A stretch of 64,000 nt of DNA from Streptomyces albus subsp. albus (GCF_000725885.1 NZ_JODR01000004.1:1-64000); one strand, 5' to 3'. Positions 9,401 through 17,704 are shown, numbered from the stretch's first letter. Notes: generated from the letters alone by a model not told the origin. Numbers and translations: made by a program.

Positions 9401-10250
9401 GCTCCGGGAAGGGGCCGCCGGAGGGAGCCGTGGCCGGACCGCCGGGCGAGGCCGGGAAGGAGCTGCCGGAGGGAGCCGGGGCGGGACCGCCGGACGGGGC
9501 CGGGGCGGGGTCGCCGGTCAGCAACTCGGCGTGCAGGGTGCGCAGTTCGGTGCCCGGGTCGGCGCCGAGCCGGTCCGCTATCCGGCTGCGGACCTGTTCG
9601 TAGACGGCCAGCGCCTCGGCGGTGCGGCCGGTCTCCCGCAGGGCGCGGATCAGCAGGGCCTGGAGCGGTTCGTCCAGCGGGTGCGCGGCGGCCAGTTCCC
9701 GCACCGCAGGCAGGATCTCCTCGGCCCGGCCGAGGGCGAGCGCGGCGCGCGCCCGGTCGCGGCGGGCGGCCACGGCGCGGTCGGCGGCGCGGATGCCGGC
9801 CGGGCCGCCCCCGTCGGGCAGGTCGGCCAGTGCGGGGCCGCGCCACAGGGCGAGGGCGTCGTCCAGCAGGTCGGCGGCCTGGGCCGGGTCGCCGTCCGCG
9901 AGCGCCGCGGCCCCTTCGGCGGCGAGCCGCTCGAAGCGGAAGAGGTCGATGTCATCCCGGGAGGCCGCCAGCCGGTAGCCGCCGGTCACCGATTCCACCG
10001 CGTCCCGGCCCAGTGCTCTGCGCAGCCGGCCGACGAGTGCCTGGACGGCGGCCGTCTCGTCGGCGGGGGCCTCCTCGTCCTCGGCCCACACGGCCGCCGC
10101 GAGCTGGCCGGTCCGCACCGCGCCGCCTCCCGCCAGGGCGAGCGCGGTCAGGACGGCACGGAGGCGCGCCCCGCCGAGCGGCACGGCCGTGCCGTCGGTC
10201 CGGAGGGCCTGTGTGGTGCCCAGAACGCGGTAGAGGTAGCGCACCCCCAC
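6483..10250 (-). CDS. AfsR/SARP-family regulator with BTAD, NB-ARC and TPR-like domains
   Basis: This large (1255 residues) cytoplasmic transcription activator is of the AfsR type. Residues 1-90 form an OmpR-like winged helix (PLGGARLRAVLTALAL, then LVGRLRRALGRDAVESV). Residues 95-240 are a BTAD helical domain. Residues about 245-370 are an unusual Pro/Ala/Gly repeat linker. A STAND/NB-ARC ATPase follows, with P-loop GPGGAGKTRLSL near 428, a Walker B ILLVLDNCEHV and ATSREPLGVPGE. The C-terminal third is helical and TPR-like. Such proteins activate antibiotic or metabolic genes in response to ATP and unknown ligands. GTG 10250 was chosen because a GGTGG stretch precedes it; GTG 10244 is an alternative. 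The neighbouring ABC exporter is a plausible target. Confidence 0.9.
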   Translation of the reverse strand: MGVRYLYRVLGTTQALRTDGTAVPLGGARLRAVLTALALAGGGAVRTGQLAAAVWAEDEEAPADETAAVQALVGRLRRALGRDAVESVTGGYRLAASRDDIDLFRFERLAAEGAAALADGDPAQAADLLDDALALWRGPALADLPDGGGPAGIRAADRAVAARRDRARAALALGRAEEILPAVRELAAAHPLDEPLQALLIRALRETGRTAEALAVYEQVRSRIADRLGADPGTELRTLHAELLTGDPAPAPSGGPAPAPSGSSFPASPGGPATAPSGGPFPEPPAGPTSGPSGGPAAAPPGGPASAPPGGRSQGLPGGPAPASPGGPAPAPSGGPSPASSDGPVPASPGGPAPVRSVDDAPASVPAGAADGRGAPPYAAGAGRVPAGARRPGNLRSMLTSFVGRDDELRAIGEELSASRLVTLTGPGGAGKTRLSLEAAALATERGATWSDGVWVAELAGVRGQNAQRETAEAVLTALGGRETVLTGSAAEGLVAATDPTAGDPLAQLAEHCAGRRILLVLDNCEHVIDAAARVAETLLMECPGVTVLATSREPLGVPGESVRPVEPLPDPVALRLLADRGAAARPGFRTEEDPEACAEICRRLDGLPLAIELAAARLRSLTPRQLASRLDRRFRLLTSGSRTVLPRQQTLRAVVDWSWELLDGPERAVLRRLAVFAGGCELEQVEEVCADLFPEAADAGGHDGTGGSAAAVLGSLVDKSLVVAVPNRAGAGTGMRYRLLETVAEYAAGKLDGEPGERERAERRHLVAYRELARTADPLLRGPQQAAWLDRLESEHDNIRTALRRAFAARDEQEMLCLVLSMGWFWQLRGHRSDASAWAEATVTLGPDPFASPLRPARPVHEPCTAAPPPMTGEVLWEARRGVRLMVLADAEDGIDLVRRPARQAELRNVTRAYTPGMPQVCRLPGCMWLFAWMLTGDFAALKELCDAQVRACRELGYEWELAFALQLRSKLLSDRPGGWDQSGEDAAESLEIFRRAGDAWGEAEALSGRAEALAARGEFGQAATDYRMAIERAAQLGAHSQVPQLKSRLGAVLVELDDPAQAAEGDRLMREATEESEGLPGDGPNFAAVQLAVHLVRRGEPARAQELLEPLEARFEDKSPQLFAGMVQGIMAWGHLVAGRPADALAKLRVSIVRTREVLADAVTPHLTLSQLLTAAGALAGLGRGREAGRLLGAYDGLAAVPEGRFPHPLEREARQSAEKAVRELLSEREYADAHAEGDGLSIEEAVALVRNA
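9150..9520 (-). repeat. Coding minisatellite in the SARP linker
   Basis: Units of 24-30 bp, always in frame, encode variations of GGPAPAPS and GGPASAPP, about fourteen copies in all. They form a disordered linker between the BTAD and NB-ARC domains. Related regulators usually join these domains with a much shorter linker, so local expansion is likely. Confidence 0.8.
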
Positions 10251-10476
10251 ATACTGCCACCGGCCGCACCGGGCCCCCGGTGGCAGCGGCCAACTGCCCC
10301 GCCATGCTCCGCTCACCGCCCTCCGGCACGGCTTCGGGGCGGCCCTTCCCGGACGGTACGGGCAGCGGCGGGGCCGGATACATGAGCCGATTCCGTTTTG
10401 CGGCGTACACCCCGTTTGGGAGGTTCCCCGTGGGGCACCCGGGCGCCGGAACCACGGGTATCGCCAGGAGGTTTCC

Positions 10477-10881
10477 ATGCCCGCTCGTCAGGAGATGCCG
10501 TCCACCCTTCAGCGCTCGCCGCAGAGTGCCCAGCGGACGTGGGCTAAGGCGCACGACTCCGCCGTCAAGGAGTACGGCGAGGGCCAGCGGTCCCACCGCG
10601 TCGCGTACGGGGCGCTCAAGCACACCCACGAGAAGGTCGGCGACCACTGGGAACGCAAGAGCGGCGGCCGTAAGGGCCCGTCCGACCCGCAGTCCGGACG
10701 CCCCCGCGGGCGGGGCGGGCGCAGCGGGCAGGGCGTGGACGAGCACGCGCCCAAGCAGCACCTGTACGGCGTGGCGCAGCGGCTCGGCGTCGAGGGGCGC
10801 TCCCGGATGTCCAAGGGCGAGCTGCTGGAGGCCATCCGCAAGGAGAACCGGTCCCGCACCCGGAAGGCCCGCTCCCGCTGA
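10477..10881 (+). CDS. ChaB-family protein with Rho-N-like C-terminus
   Basis: The basic protein (134 residues) has an N-terminal ChaB domain (about 5-65: STLQRSPQSAQRTWAKAHDS, then HRVAYGALKHTHEKVGDHWE). A Gly/Arg-rich linker follows, then a C-terminal 35-residue module (LYGVAQRLGVEGRSRMSKGE, LLEAIR) resembling the Rho N-terminal or SAP-like nucleic-acid-binding fold. ChaB is historically tied to cation-transport regulation in E. coli, but the Streptomyces forms are of unknown function. The ATG is preceded by an ideal AGGAGG. A GGGTAT hexamer at 10456-10461 recalls the -10 of SigB-type stress promoters, but no GNNT -35 stands at the proper distance. Confidence 0.85.
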   Translation: MPARQEMPSTLQRSPQSAQRTWAKAHDSAVKEYGEGQRSHRVAYGALKHTHEKVGDHWERKSGGRKGPSDPQSGRPRGRGGRSGQGVDEHAPKQHLYGVAQRLGVEGRSRMSKGELLEAIRKENRSRTRKARSR

Positions 10882-10888
10882 CACAGCC

Positions 10889-10916
10889 GCCGGCCCCGGG
10901 GCGCTCCGGGGCCGGC
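10889..10916 (+). terminator. Terminator after chaB-like gene
   Basis: GCCGGCCCCGG and CCGGGGCCGGC form an 11-bp perfect stem over a six-base loop, eight bases after the stop codon. Confidence 0.75.
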
Positions 10917-11018
10917 TCCGCGGAGTCGCCGCGGGGTGCCCCGGCCCGGCGGCGTGCCCCGCGCCCCGACCGGGCGGGGGTTCGCGGGCCCTGCCTCCTG
11001 CCGGTACGGTCATGCCCC

Positions 11019-11816
11019 ATGACCAGCGCATCCACCCACCCGGAGCACCACCGGATCAGTCCGGTGTTCCTCGGGATCGCCGCCGTCATGGCCGTCTCCG
11101 GCTGGGCCGTCTGGTACGGCTGGGCGGAGGTGACCGGCTTCGCCGTCTTCCTCTTCGTCGTCTCCGGGTGGCTCGTCTCCCTGTGCCTGCACGAGTACGC
11201 GCACGCGCGCTCCGCGCTCGGCGCCGGTGACCTCTCGGTGGCCGACAAGGGCTATCTGACGCTCAACCCTCTGCGCTACACCCACGCGCTGCTCAGCGTC
11301 GTGCTGCCGGTCCTGTTCGTCGTCCTCGGCGGGATCGGGCTGCCCGGCGGTGCCGTCTACATCGACCGCGGGCGGATCAGGGGCCGGTGGAAGCACAGCC
11401 TCATCTCCGCCTCCGGGCCGCTCACCAACGCCCTGTTCGCCGCGGTGCTCACCGCGCCGTTCTGGCTGCACGGGGTGGCCGACGTGCCCGTCGCCTTCCG
11501 CTGCGCCCTCGCCTTCCTGGCGCTGCTCCAGGTGACGGCCGCGCTGCTCAACTTCCTGCCCGTCCCCGGGCTCGACGGCTACGGCGTCATCGAACCGTGG
11601 CTGTCGCCGCAGGCCCGCCGGCAGGCGGAGCCGTTCGCCCCGTTCGGTCTGCTGATCGTCTTCGGCTGTCTGTGGATCCCGCAGGTCAACGAGGTCTTCT
11701 GGAACGTCGTCGACACCCTGCTGCGCGGGCTGGGGGTCTCCGAACTGGAGACCTACCTGGGCCTCGAATACTTCCGCTTCTGGCAGGGCGAACCCCAGAA
11801 CGTCCTGCTCCCGTGA
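11019..11816 (+). CDS. Site-2-protease-type (M50) membrane metalloprotease
   Basis: A 265-residue polytopic membrane protein of the rhomboid-independent site-2 protease class, which cleaves transmembrane helices. The zinc motif HEYAHA (HExxH) lies in the second hydrophobic segment near residue 57, and the second metal ligand is in NFLPVPGLDGYG near residue 180, the NxxPxxxLDG motif of the family. Five to six membrane segments are visible. The standalone architecture without PDZ or CBS domains is common in Streptomyces, and the substrate is unknown. ATG 11019 begins MTSASTHPEHHRISPV; a ribosome site is not obvious. Confidence 0.9.
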   Translation: MTSASTHPEHHRISPVFLGIAAVMAVSGWAVWYGWAEVTGFAVFLFVVSGWLVSLCLHEYAHARSALGAGDLSVADKGYLTLNPLRYTHALLSVVLPVLFVVLGGIGLPGGAVYIDRGRIRGRWKHSLISASGPLTNALFAAVLTAPFWLHGVADVPVAFRCALAFLALLQVTAALLNFLPVPGLDGYGVIEPWLSPQARRQAEPFAPFGLLIVFGCLWIPQVNEVFWNVVDTLLRGLGVSELETYLGLEYFRFWQGEPQNVLLP

Positions 11817-11863
11817 GGCGGCCGGACCGTTCGCCTCGGCCGCGGGCCGGGCGCGGGGACGGG

Positions 11864-12070
11864 TCAGCCGGCGCGTTCGGCCGGTACGGACCGGCCACGC
11901 CGGTGGTAGTACCAGGCCATGTTGGAGGTCAGACCGGCCAGCAGCACCCAGATGATGCCGAGCCACTGGCCGTTCACGAAGGAGACCACGGCCGCGACGA
12001 CGGCCAGGAGGCAGATGACGGTCGCATACAGGGCGAGGCCCCTGGGGGCTCGGCGGGCGGGGGCGGGCAT
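11864..12070 (-). CDS. Small two-TM membrane protein
   Basis: A 68-residue protein starts MPAPARRAPRGLALYATVIC. A first hydrophobic helix (about 12-33) ends at the conserved-looking FVNGQWLG; a second helix (38-52) is followed by AWYYHRRGR and a charged tail. An ATG with GGAGA 9 bases upstream marks the start. It sits 53 bp after the DHA2 exporter on the same strand and may be co-transcribed with it. The layout resembles widespread small Streptomyces membrane proteins of unknown role. Confidence 0.75.
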   Translation of the reverse strand: MPAPARRAPRGLALYATVICLLAVVAAVVSFVNGQWLGIIWVLLAGLTSNMAWYYHRRGRSVPAERAG

Positions 12071-12123
12071 GGGGCGGTCTCCAGCGAGGGGTCGGGGTCC
12101 TTGCGTGCACCAGCCATTGTCGC

Positions 12124-13713
12124 TCACCCCTCCCGGCGGGCCTCCTGCCGGGCCGCCCGACGCCCGTACGCCACGTCCACCAGGGCCACCACCAGCGCGC
12201 CCGCCACGAAACACATCGCGGTGACCAGGCCGGCGTCCAGCGCGGTCGCCCAGTCGTGGCTGGAGGCCAGCCAGGCGAAGAAGACGGCGCCGACGGCGGC
12301 GATCCCGGCGGCCGAACCGATCCGCTGCCCGGTCTGGATCACCCCGCCGGCCGCGCCGCCCTGCGCGACCGGCACCGAGTGCAGGGCCAGCGTCTGGTTG
12401 GGCGAGATGACCAGTCCCGACCCGAACCCGGCGCACAGCATCGGCGCCACCAGCGCCCAGCCCACCGCGTCGCTGCGCACCTCGTGCACCGCGAGCCAGG
12501 CCCCCGCCAGCCCGATGAGGACGAGGCCGAGCCCGGCGGCGATCAGCGGCCGTCCGACACGGGTGATGAAGCGGCCTCCCACGACCGCGGACGTCGCCGA
12601 GCCGATCGCGAACGGCGTCAGCGTCAGCCCGGCCTGGAGGGCGCTGTAGCGCATCCCGTTCTGGAGGAAGAGGGTGAAGATGAAGAAGATCGTGGTGAAG
12701 CCGGCGAAGTAGACCAGCCCCAGCAGTGTTCCCAGCGAGTACGAGCGGTCCTGGAAGAGGCGCAGGTCCACCAACGGCGCCCTGCCGTGCCGTTTGAAGG
12801 AGCGCTCCCACCACAGGAAGACCACGGCCAGCAGCACCCCGACCGGCTCCAGCAGCCATTTGCCCTGGCCGTGCCACTGCCGCTCCTCCACCAGGGGCAG
12901 CATCACCGCGATGACGGCGGCGCCCAGCAGCAGCACGCCCACCGGGTCGAGGGACTCGCGGTGCTCGCGGTCCCGCTCGGCGCACGCCGCGGGCACCAGG
13001 CGCAGCGCCAGCAGGAAGGCGACGACGCCGATGGGCAGGTTGACGAAGAAGACGAAGCGCCAGCCCTCGTCGGCGCCGAAGCCCTGGATGAGCAGCCCGC
13101 CCAGCAGCGGGCCGACGGCGGTGGACAGCCCGATCGTCGAGCCCAGCATGCCGAAGGCCCGGCCCCGCTCGGCGCCCCGGAACAGCTGCTGGATCATTCC
13201 GGAGATCTGCGGGTTCAGCAGCCCGCCCGCCATGCCCTGCACCAGCCGTGCCGTCACCAGCCAGCCGGGGCTCTGCGCGAAGCCGCACGCCATGGAGGCG
13301 GCGGTGAACAGCACCAGTCCGGCGAGGAAGGCCGTGCGCCGGCCGAGGGCGTCCCCGATGCGTCCCGACGGCACCAGGACCAGCCCGAAGGTGAGCGCGT
13401 AGCCGGAGACCACCCAGGAGAGCGCCGACTCGGAGGCGCCCAGGCCCTCCTCGATGGCGGGCAGGGCCACATTGACGATGGAGACGTCCAGCAGCGCCAT
13501 GAAGCCGACGACGAGGCAGACGGAGAGCGCCTTCCAGCGCCGGGGGTCCGGCGTGTAGCCCTCGCCCCCGTGTCCGTCCTGCCGGCCCGTGGCCTGTGCG
13601 TCCTGCCGGCCGGGGGCTCGTCCCTGCCGGCCGGGGTCGTCTCCCGGCCGCCGGCCGGGACCGTCCGTGTCCGCCCCGTTCCGCCCGGCGGCGGCTGCGG
13701 GCTCCTGTCCCAT
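12124..13713 (-). CDS. DHA2-family MFS drug exporter (14 TM)
   Basis: A 529-residue proton-antiport exporter with about 14 membrane segments. Diagnostic motifs include LDVSIVNVALPAIEEGL in TM1 (motif D1), the GYALTFGLVLVPSGRIGD loop with motif A at GRIGDALGRR, and RLVQGMAGGLLNP in TM4. The first 45 residues are a Gly/Asp/Arg-rich cytoplasmic tail (GRRPGDDPGRQGRAPGRQ). The start at 13713 follows AGGAGGCACGG; an ATG 36 bases further upstream lacks a ribosome site. DHA2 pumps in Streptomyces export antibiotics, dyes and other amphiphiles; no regulator is adjacent. Confidence 0.9.
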   Translation of the reverse strand: MGQEPAAAAGRNGADTDGPGRRPGDDPGRQGRAPGRQDAQATGRQDGHGGEGYTPDPRRWKALSVCLVVGFMALLDVSIVNVALPAIEEGLGASESALSWVVSGYALTFGLVLVPSGRIGDALGRRTAFLAGLVLFTAASMACGFAQSPGWLVTARLVQGMAGGLLNPQISGMIQQLFRGAERGRAFGMLGSTIGLSTAVGPLLGGLLIQGFGADEGWRFVFFVNLPIGVVAFLLALRLVPAACAERDREHRESLDPVGVLLLGAAVIAVMLPLVEERQWHGQGKWLLEPVGVLLAVVFLWWERSFKRHGRAPLVDLRLFQDRSYSLGTLLGLVYFAGFTTIFFIFTLFLQNGMRYSALQAGLTLTPFAIGSATSAVVGGRFITRVGRPLIAAGLGLVLIGLAGAWLAVHEVRSDAVGWALVAPMLCAGFGSGLVISPNQTLALHSVPVAQGGAAGGVIQTGQRIGSAAGIAAVGAVFFAWLASSHDWATALDAGLVTAMCFVAGALVVALVDVAYGRRAARQEARREG

Positions 13714-13904
13714 CCGTGCCTCCTGGCGGGCGCGCCTGTGGCCGGTCACCGCTCACCCCATGATGGGCGGGGCGGGCGGGACCCGCATGTCCGGCTGGGC
13801 TGGGTGCCCGCACGCCGGGGTGCCGACACCTGGCCGCGGGGCCACGTGCGCGGACGGCCGCCGCTCCGGGCGGGCGGGTGCGGCCGGTCCGGGGCGGTGC
13901 GGGC

Positions 13905-14576
13905 TCAGCCGCGGGTGCCCTGCCCGGCCAGGTGGCGGGCGAAGGCGGTCATCTCGGTACGGGACAGCTGTGTGCGGCCCTCGCCGACGGTGACCACCAG
14001 GGCGAGGTCCCCGTCACCCGCCACCGGCAGCCGGACGGACGCCACGTTGCCGCTCGGCGTGAGCACCGGTTCGCCCTCGGCGGCCTTGCCCGTGCGGGCC
14101 GCGTACCGTTGCAGCCCGGCCATCTCCAGCCGCGCGTCGTGCTGGATCTGCGGCAGCAGCACGTTGACGGCGTGCCCCTCGCCCGCGCCGACCGTGAAGA
14201 GGCGGGCCCGTTCCCCGCCGATGCGGTAGCCGCAGCCGACCAGGGCGCCCTTGAACCGTGCCAGCGCCGAGTCCGGGCCGTCGGGCAGCTCGCCCTCCAC
14301 GGACCGCCGCTCGACCTGGCGGTGCACGTCCGCGGCCCGCAGCGCGGCGGGCACGTCGTAGGGGACGGGACAGGTGGTGCCCTCGGCGTCGGCGGCCAGC
14401 GACCGGAGCGCGGCGACGCTCAGGGGCGCGGCGCTCTTCCCGCCCGCCCCGTCGCCGCCGCGGTGGCCGTCGCCGCCGCTGCCGTGGCCGTCACCGCCTT
14501 GTCCGGAGCAGGCCGCCAGCACGGCCGCCACGACGACGGCCACCGTGAGGCCGCCGCCGGGAATCCGCCGCTTCAC
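13905..14576 (-). CDS. Lipoprotein, hypothetical
   Basis: A 223-residue precursor with a signal peptide and lipobox LAAC (cleavage before Cys22), then a Gly/Asp/His-rich linker (23-48) and a folded domain of about 170 residues that I do not recognise. Cysteines in EGTTCPVPY and VGCGYRIGG may form a disulfide. The phrase LVVTVGEGRTQLSRTEMTAFARHLAG near the end (shortened here: GEGRTQLSRTEM) suggests a surface-exposed cell-envelope protein. GTG 14576 follows GGAGGGTACGGC. The gene lies directly downstream of the F420 reductase on the same strand. Confidence 0.8.
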   Translation of the reverse strand: MKRRIPGGGLTVAVVVAAVLAACSGQGGDGHGSGGDGHRGGDGAGGKSAAPLSVAALRSLAADAEGTTCPVPYDVPAALRAADVHRQVERRSVEGELPDGPDSALARFKGALVGCGYRIGGERARLFTVGAGEGHAVNVLLPQIQHDARLEMAGLQRYAARTGKAAEGEPVLTPSGNVASVRLPVAGDGDLALVVTVGEGRTQLSRTEMTAFARHLAGQGTRG

Positions 14577-14595
14577 GCCGTACCCTCCAGCCGGT

Positions 14596-15309
14596 TCAGA
14601 TGTCGGTGAGGCGCACGCCCGCGTGCGCCTTGTAGCGGCGGTTGACGGAGATCAGATTGGCGACCAGCGACTCCACCTGGTGCGCGTTGCGCAGCCGGCC
14701 CGCGTAGACGCCGCGCATCCCGGGGATGCGGGAGGCCAGCGCCTGCACGATCTCGCAGTCCGCGCGCTTCTCCCCCAGCACCATGACGTCGGTGGGGATC
14801 TCGGTCACCTCCGGGTCGGACAGCAGCACCGCCGACAGGTGGTGGAACGCGGCCGTCACCCGCGACTCGGGCAGCAGGGCCGCCGCCTGCTGAGCGGCGC
14901 TCCCCTCCTCGGGCACGAGCGCGTAGGCGCCCTTCTTGTCGAAGCCGAGCGGGTTGACGCAGTCCACGACCAGCTTGCCCGTCAGCTCCTCGCGCAGCGC
15001 CTCGATCGTCTTGGCGTGGCCCTCCCACGGGACGGCGACGATGACGATGTCGCTGCGGCGCGCGCACTCGGCGTTGTCCGCGCCCTCGACACCGTGGCCG
15101 ATCTCCCCGGCGGCCTGCTGTGCCCGTTCCGCGGCACGCGAACCGATGATCACGGGCAGTCCGCTCAGTGCCAGCCGGTAGGCGAGCCCGCGGCCCTGGT
15201 CACCCGTGCCGCCGAGGACCCCGACGGTCATCCCCGACACGTCCGGCAGGTCCCACGGGTCCTTCTTGGGGGCGGCGTTCCCGGCAGCGGAAGAGTCAGC
15301 AGTGTTCAT
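14596..15309 (-). CDS. npdG: F420H2:NADP+ oxidoreductase
   Basis: NpdG moves hydride between NADPH and the deazaflavin F420 in the cytosol, supplying F420H2 to dependent reductases. The Rossmann motif VGVLGGTGDQGRGLAYRLA (with SRAAERA for the NADP phosphate), DNAECARRSDIVIVAVPWEG, LVVDCVNPLGFDKKGAY and the C-terminal LRNAHQVESLVANLISVNRR match the family closely. The product is 237 residues from ATG 15309, preceded by AGGA; ATG 15318 would add three residues. The gap to the following lipoprotein gene is about 20 bp, consistent with co-transcription. Confidence 0.93.
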   Translation of the reverse strand: MNTADSSAAGNAAPKKDPWDLPDVSGMTVGVLGGTGDQGRGLAYRLALSGLPVIIGSRAAERAQQAAGEIGHGVEGADNAECARRSDIVIVAVPWEGHAKTIEALREELTGKLVVDCVNPLGFDKKGAYALVPEEGSAAQQAAALLPESRVTAAFHHLSAVLLSDPEVTEIPTDVMVLGEKRADCEIVQALASRIPGMRGVYAGRLRNAHQVESLVANLISVNRRYKAHAGVRLTDI

Positions 15310-15367
15310 ACGCCGCATCCTGCCACCCCTGTGCGGACCGCGCCCGCACGGCCCGCAGTGAAGGTGC

Positions 15368-16198
15368 TCACGCCGGGCGCGCCCGGTCGCGCTGCCGCGC
15401 CGCCTCGTAGAGGACGGCCGTGGCCGCGTTCGCGGCGTTGAGGGAGCTGGCCCTGCCGCGCATCGGGATGCGGACGGTGCGGTGGCAGCGCTCGCGCCAG
15501 GCGGTGCTCAGTCCGCTGGTCTCGTTGCCGACCAACAGCAGGGTGGGGCCCGTCAGATCCGCTTCGTACAGTTCCGTCTCCCCTCCTTCGTCGGTGCCGA
15601 CGACGGTGAGGGGGTGCTCGGTCCGGCCGGCCAGCCAGTCGTCGACCTCGCGTGGTGAGGGGACGCGGACGGTGGGGAGACAGAAGAGCGAACCTGTGCT
15701 GGCCCGCACGGACTTGGGGTCGTAGACGTCGGCGGCGTGCCCGGTGACGATCATGCCGTCCGCGCCGAAGGCGTCCGCGGAACGGATGATGCTGCCGATG
15801 TTGCCGGGGCTGGTGGGACGGTCGAAGAGGACGCCGAGGAAGGCGGGACCGGTGGGGATGCGGGACAGGTCGTCCTCGGGCATCCGGACGACGGCCACCA
15901 GCTCCGCGTCCCCGTCCTCCCGCTCGCTCAGCTCGGCCAGCAGACCGGGCGCCATCGCCACGCGCTCCCCCGGCACACCGGGGTCGTCGAGCAGGGTGCG
16001 GGCCCAGCCGGAGAGGCGGCGGCCGTCCGCGTACAGCAGCGCGGCGACCGGCCAGCCGGTCTCGACGGCGAGCGTGATCGGACGCACCCCCTGGACCAGG
16101 AACTCGCCCGAACGCCGGCGCTTGGTGCGGTTGGACAGCAGGGCCTGCCACTGCTGGAAGCGGGCGTTGCGGGTGGTGATCCGGAGGGCTGAACGCAT
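15368..16198 (-). CDS. SpoU/TrmH-family rRNA or tRNA 2'-O-methyltransferase
   Basis: A SAM-dependent SPOUT methyltransferase of 276 residues. The N-terminal substrate-binding domain (1-105) carries NRTKRRRSGEFLVQGVRPI. The catalytic domain has motif 1 DRPTSPGNIGSIIRSADAFG with the catalytic Arg, motif 2 LLLVGNETSGLS and motif 3 IPMRGRASSLNAANAATAV, which form the knot and SAM pocket. Members methylate ribose 2'-OH of 23S rRNA or tRNA; some actinobacterial ones give antibiotic resistance, but this sequence does not decide. It is divergent from nothing and followed on the same strand by the F420 reductase 50 bp away. Confidence 0.9.
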   Translation of the reverse strand: MRSALRITTRNARFQQWQALLSNRTKRRRSGEFLVQGVRPITLAVETGWPVAALLYADGRRLSGWARTLLDDPGVPGERVAMAPGLLAELSEREDGDAELVAVVRMPEDDLSRIPTGPAFLGVLFDRPTSPGNIGSIIRSADAFGADGMIVTGHAADVYDPKSVRASTGSLFCLPTVRVPSPREVDDWLAGRTEHPLTVVGTDEGGETELYEADLTGPTLLLVGNETSGLSTAWRERCHRTVRIPMRGRASSLNAANAATAVLYEAARQRDRARPA

Positions 16199-16279
16199 AC
16201 GGCCGAGCCTAGCGACGCCCGGGCCCCCGCCCCGGACCGGTCCCGGCCCCCGCCGGCCCCTCCGGCCCCGCGTGTGCGC

Positions 16280-17359
16280 TCAGCGCAGGGCCGCCACCGG
16301 GATGCGGCGGAACGTGATCGTCTCGTACGGGCCGGTGTCGCCCGTCTCGTAGAGGAGCCCCACCGTGCGCGCGTCCAGGCGCGCCATGTCCGAGTAGGCG
16401 GCCCGCCGGTCGTCCACGGCGAGCGCCTCGCGCCAGGTGACGCCGCCGTCGGTGCTGGTGCGGACCGCCATCCGGCGGCGGGTCGCCGGGTCGGAGGGGG
16501 CGGAGAACAGCAGCAGGCCGGGCTCGCGCAGATACAGCAGACTGCCCTGCACCACGGGGGCGGTCAGCCCGTCCTGCGGGGCGAACGGTGCGGTGAGGGT
16601 CTCACCGCCGTCCGCGGAGCGGGCGTCGGAACGGTGGGCCGGGGCACGGGAGTTGTTGCGGGCGTTGAGGTAGACGGTGCCGTCGGGCAGTTCGGCCGCC
16701 GTCGTCTCGTTGACGTTCACCCAGCCGTCGGGGTCGTCGTCCACGTACCCGATCCGCCAGCCGGCGCCGCCGTCGTCGCTGAGCAGGCAGTGCCCGCCGT
16801 CGTAGCGGCCCTGAGAACCGTCGTCCCCGGCGACGGTGGGCGGCGTGGAGTGGTTGGCCGGCACCAGGATGCGGCCGGAGGACAGCTGGAGGGCGTGGCC
16901 CGGGGTGGTGGCGTACCAGCGCCAGTCCGCACGCTTCACCTCGGCGGTGATCTCGCGGGGCGCGCTCCACGAGACGCCCTCGTCCCGGCTGTGCTGGACC
17001 CACACCCGTCTGCCGTCCTCGCGGCTCACCTCGCCGCGGCGGATGCGGGCCTCCGTGGCGTCGGCGGCGGAGCGGACGAAGACCAGCAGGACGCGGCCGT
17101 CCGCGAGGACGACGGGCGCCGGGTTGCCCGCCGTGCCGTCGTCGTTGGTGGCCACCGCCGTGAGCGGGCCCCAGGTGCGGCCCTGGTCCGTGGAGCGTTT
17201 GAGGACGATGTCGATGTGTCCGCTGTCGTCCGCGGAGTCGACGCGTCCTTCGGCGAACGCGAGGAGGGCGCCGCTCCGGGCGCGGACGAGCGCGGGGATC
17301 CGGAAGCTGGCGTAGCCCTCGCTTCCGGCGCGGAACGGTACGGAGGTCTCGTCGGGCAT
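16280..17359 (-). CDS. Sialidase (GH33-like, BNR/Asp-box propeller)
   Basis: A 359-residue enzyme with six-bladed-propeller features. The FRIPAL motif near residue 16 supplies the first Arg of the arginine triad. FAEGR follows, and Asp boxes appear as STDQGRTWG, SRDEGVSWS, SDDGGAGWR and STDGGVTWR. The late LLYETGD is typical of exo-alpha-sialidases, which release terminal sialic acid or related sugars from glycans. No signal peptide is visible from ATG 17359 (ribosome site GGAGG 7 bp upstream), so the enzyme may act inside the cell or leave by another route. It is divergent from the sugar regulator and importer. Confidence 0.85.
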   Translation of the reverse strand: MPDETSVPFRAGSEGYASFRIPALVRARSGALLAFAEGRVDSADDSGHIDIVLKRSTDQGRTWGPLTAVATNDDGTAGNPAPVVLADGRVLLVFVRSAADATEARIRRGEVSREDGRRVWVQHSRDEGVSWSAPREITAEVKRADWRWYATTPGHALQLSSGRILVPANHSTPPTVAGDDGSQGRYDGGHCLLSDDGGAGWRIGYVDDDPDGWVNVNETTAAELPDGTVYLNARNNSRAPAHRSDARSADGGETLTAPFAPQDGLTAPVVQGSLLYLREPGLLLFSAPSDPATRRRMAVRTSTDGGVTWREALAVDDRRAAYSDMARLDARTVGLLYETGDTGPYETITFRRIPVAALR

Positions 17360-17704
17360 CCACTGCCTCCAGCCGGGAGGTATGACGTCCTTCGTCGCGG
17401 GGACGGTATGCGGGGCGAAGGGCCCGGTCAAGCAGGCGCCGGCGCCCGGGAGTCGGGCGCACTGCGGGCCTGTGAACAGCGGAAGTCGCCCCCGTGAACG
17501 GTGGAGAGCGCACCCGTGAACGGGGACGGCCCGCGCTCCCGGAGCGACTGGGCGCGGCGCTCGCCGGCGGGGCGGACCGGCGCCCGGGGCGGACCGGCAC
17601 CGGGCCGGGGGCGGACCGGCGCCCGGGGCCGGGGAATCGGCGCCGGGGCGGGCGGGGAGCGCGACCGTATCGTAGGGAGAAACGGTCAGACGAAAGGATG
17701 CGCC
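17360..17704. promoter_or_regulatory. Divergent control region between sialidase and regulator
   Basis: This 345-bp gap holds the promoters of both flanking genes. Two GTGAACGG units lie near 17494 and 17515. GGGGCGGACCGGCGCCCGG is repeated with variations between about 17570 and 17640. The regulator start is preceded by AAAGGA. No clean palindrome stands out as an operator. Confidence 0.4.

Noticed and set aside
4542..10250. Complete antibiotic gene cluster around the SARP regulator and DrrAB pair
   Set aside because: No polyketide, peptide or terpene synthase genes occur nearby; the neighbours are panB, chaB and housekeeping genes.
10456..10461. SigB-type stress promoter for the ChaB gene
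   Set aside because: GGGTAT is present, but no GNNT -35 lies 14-16 bp upstream.
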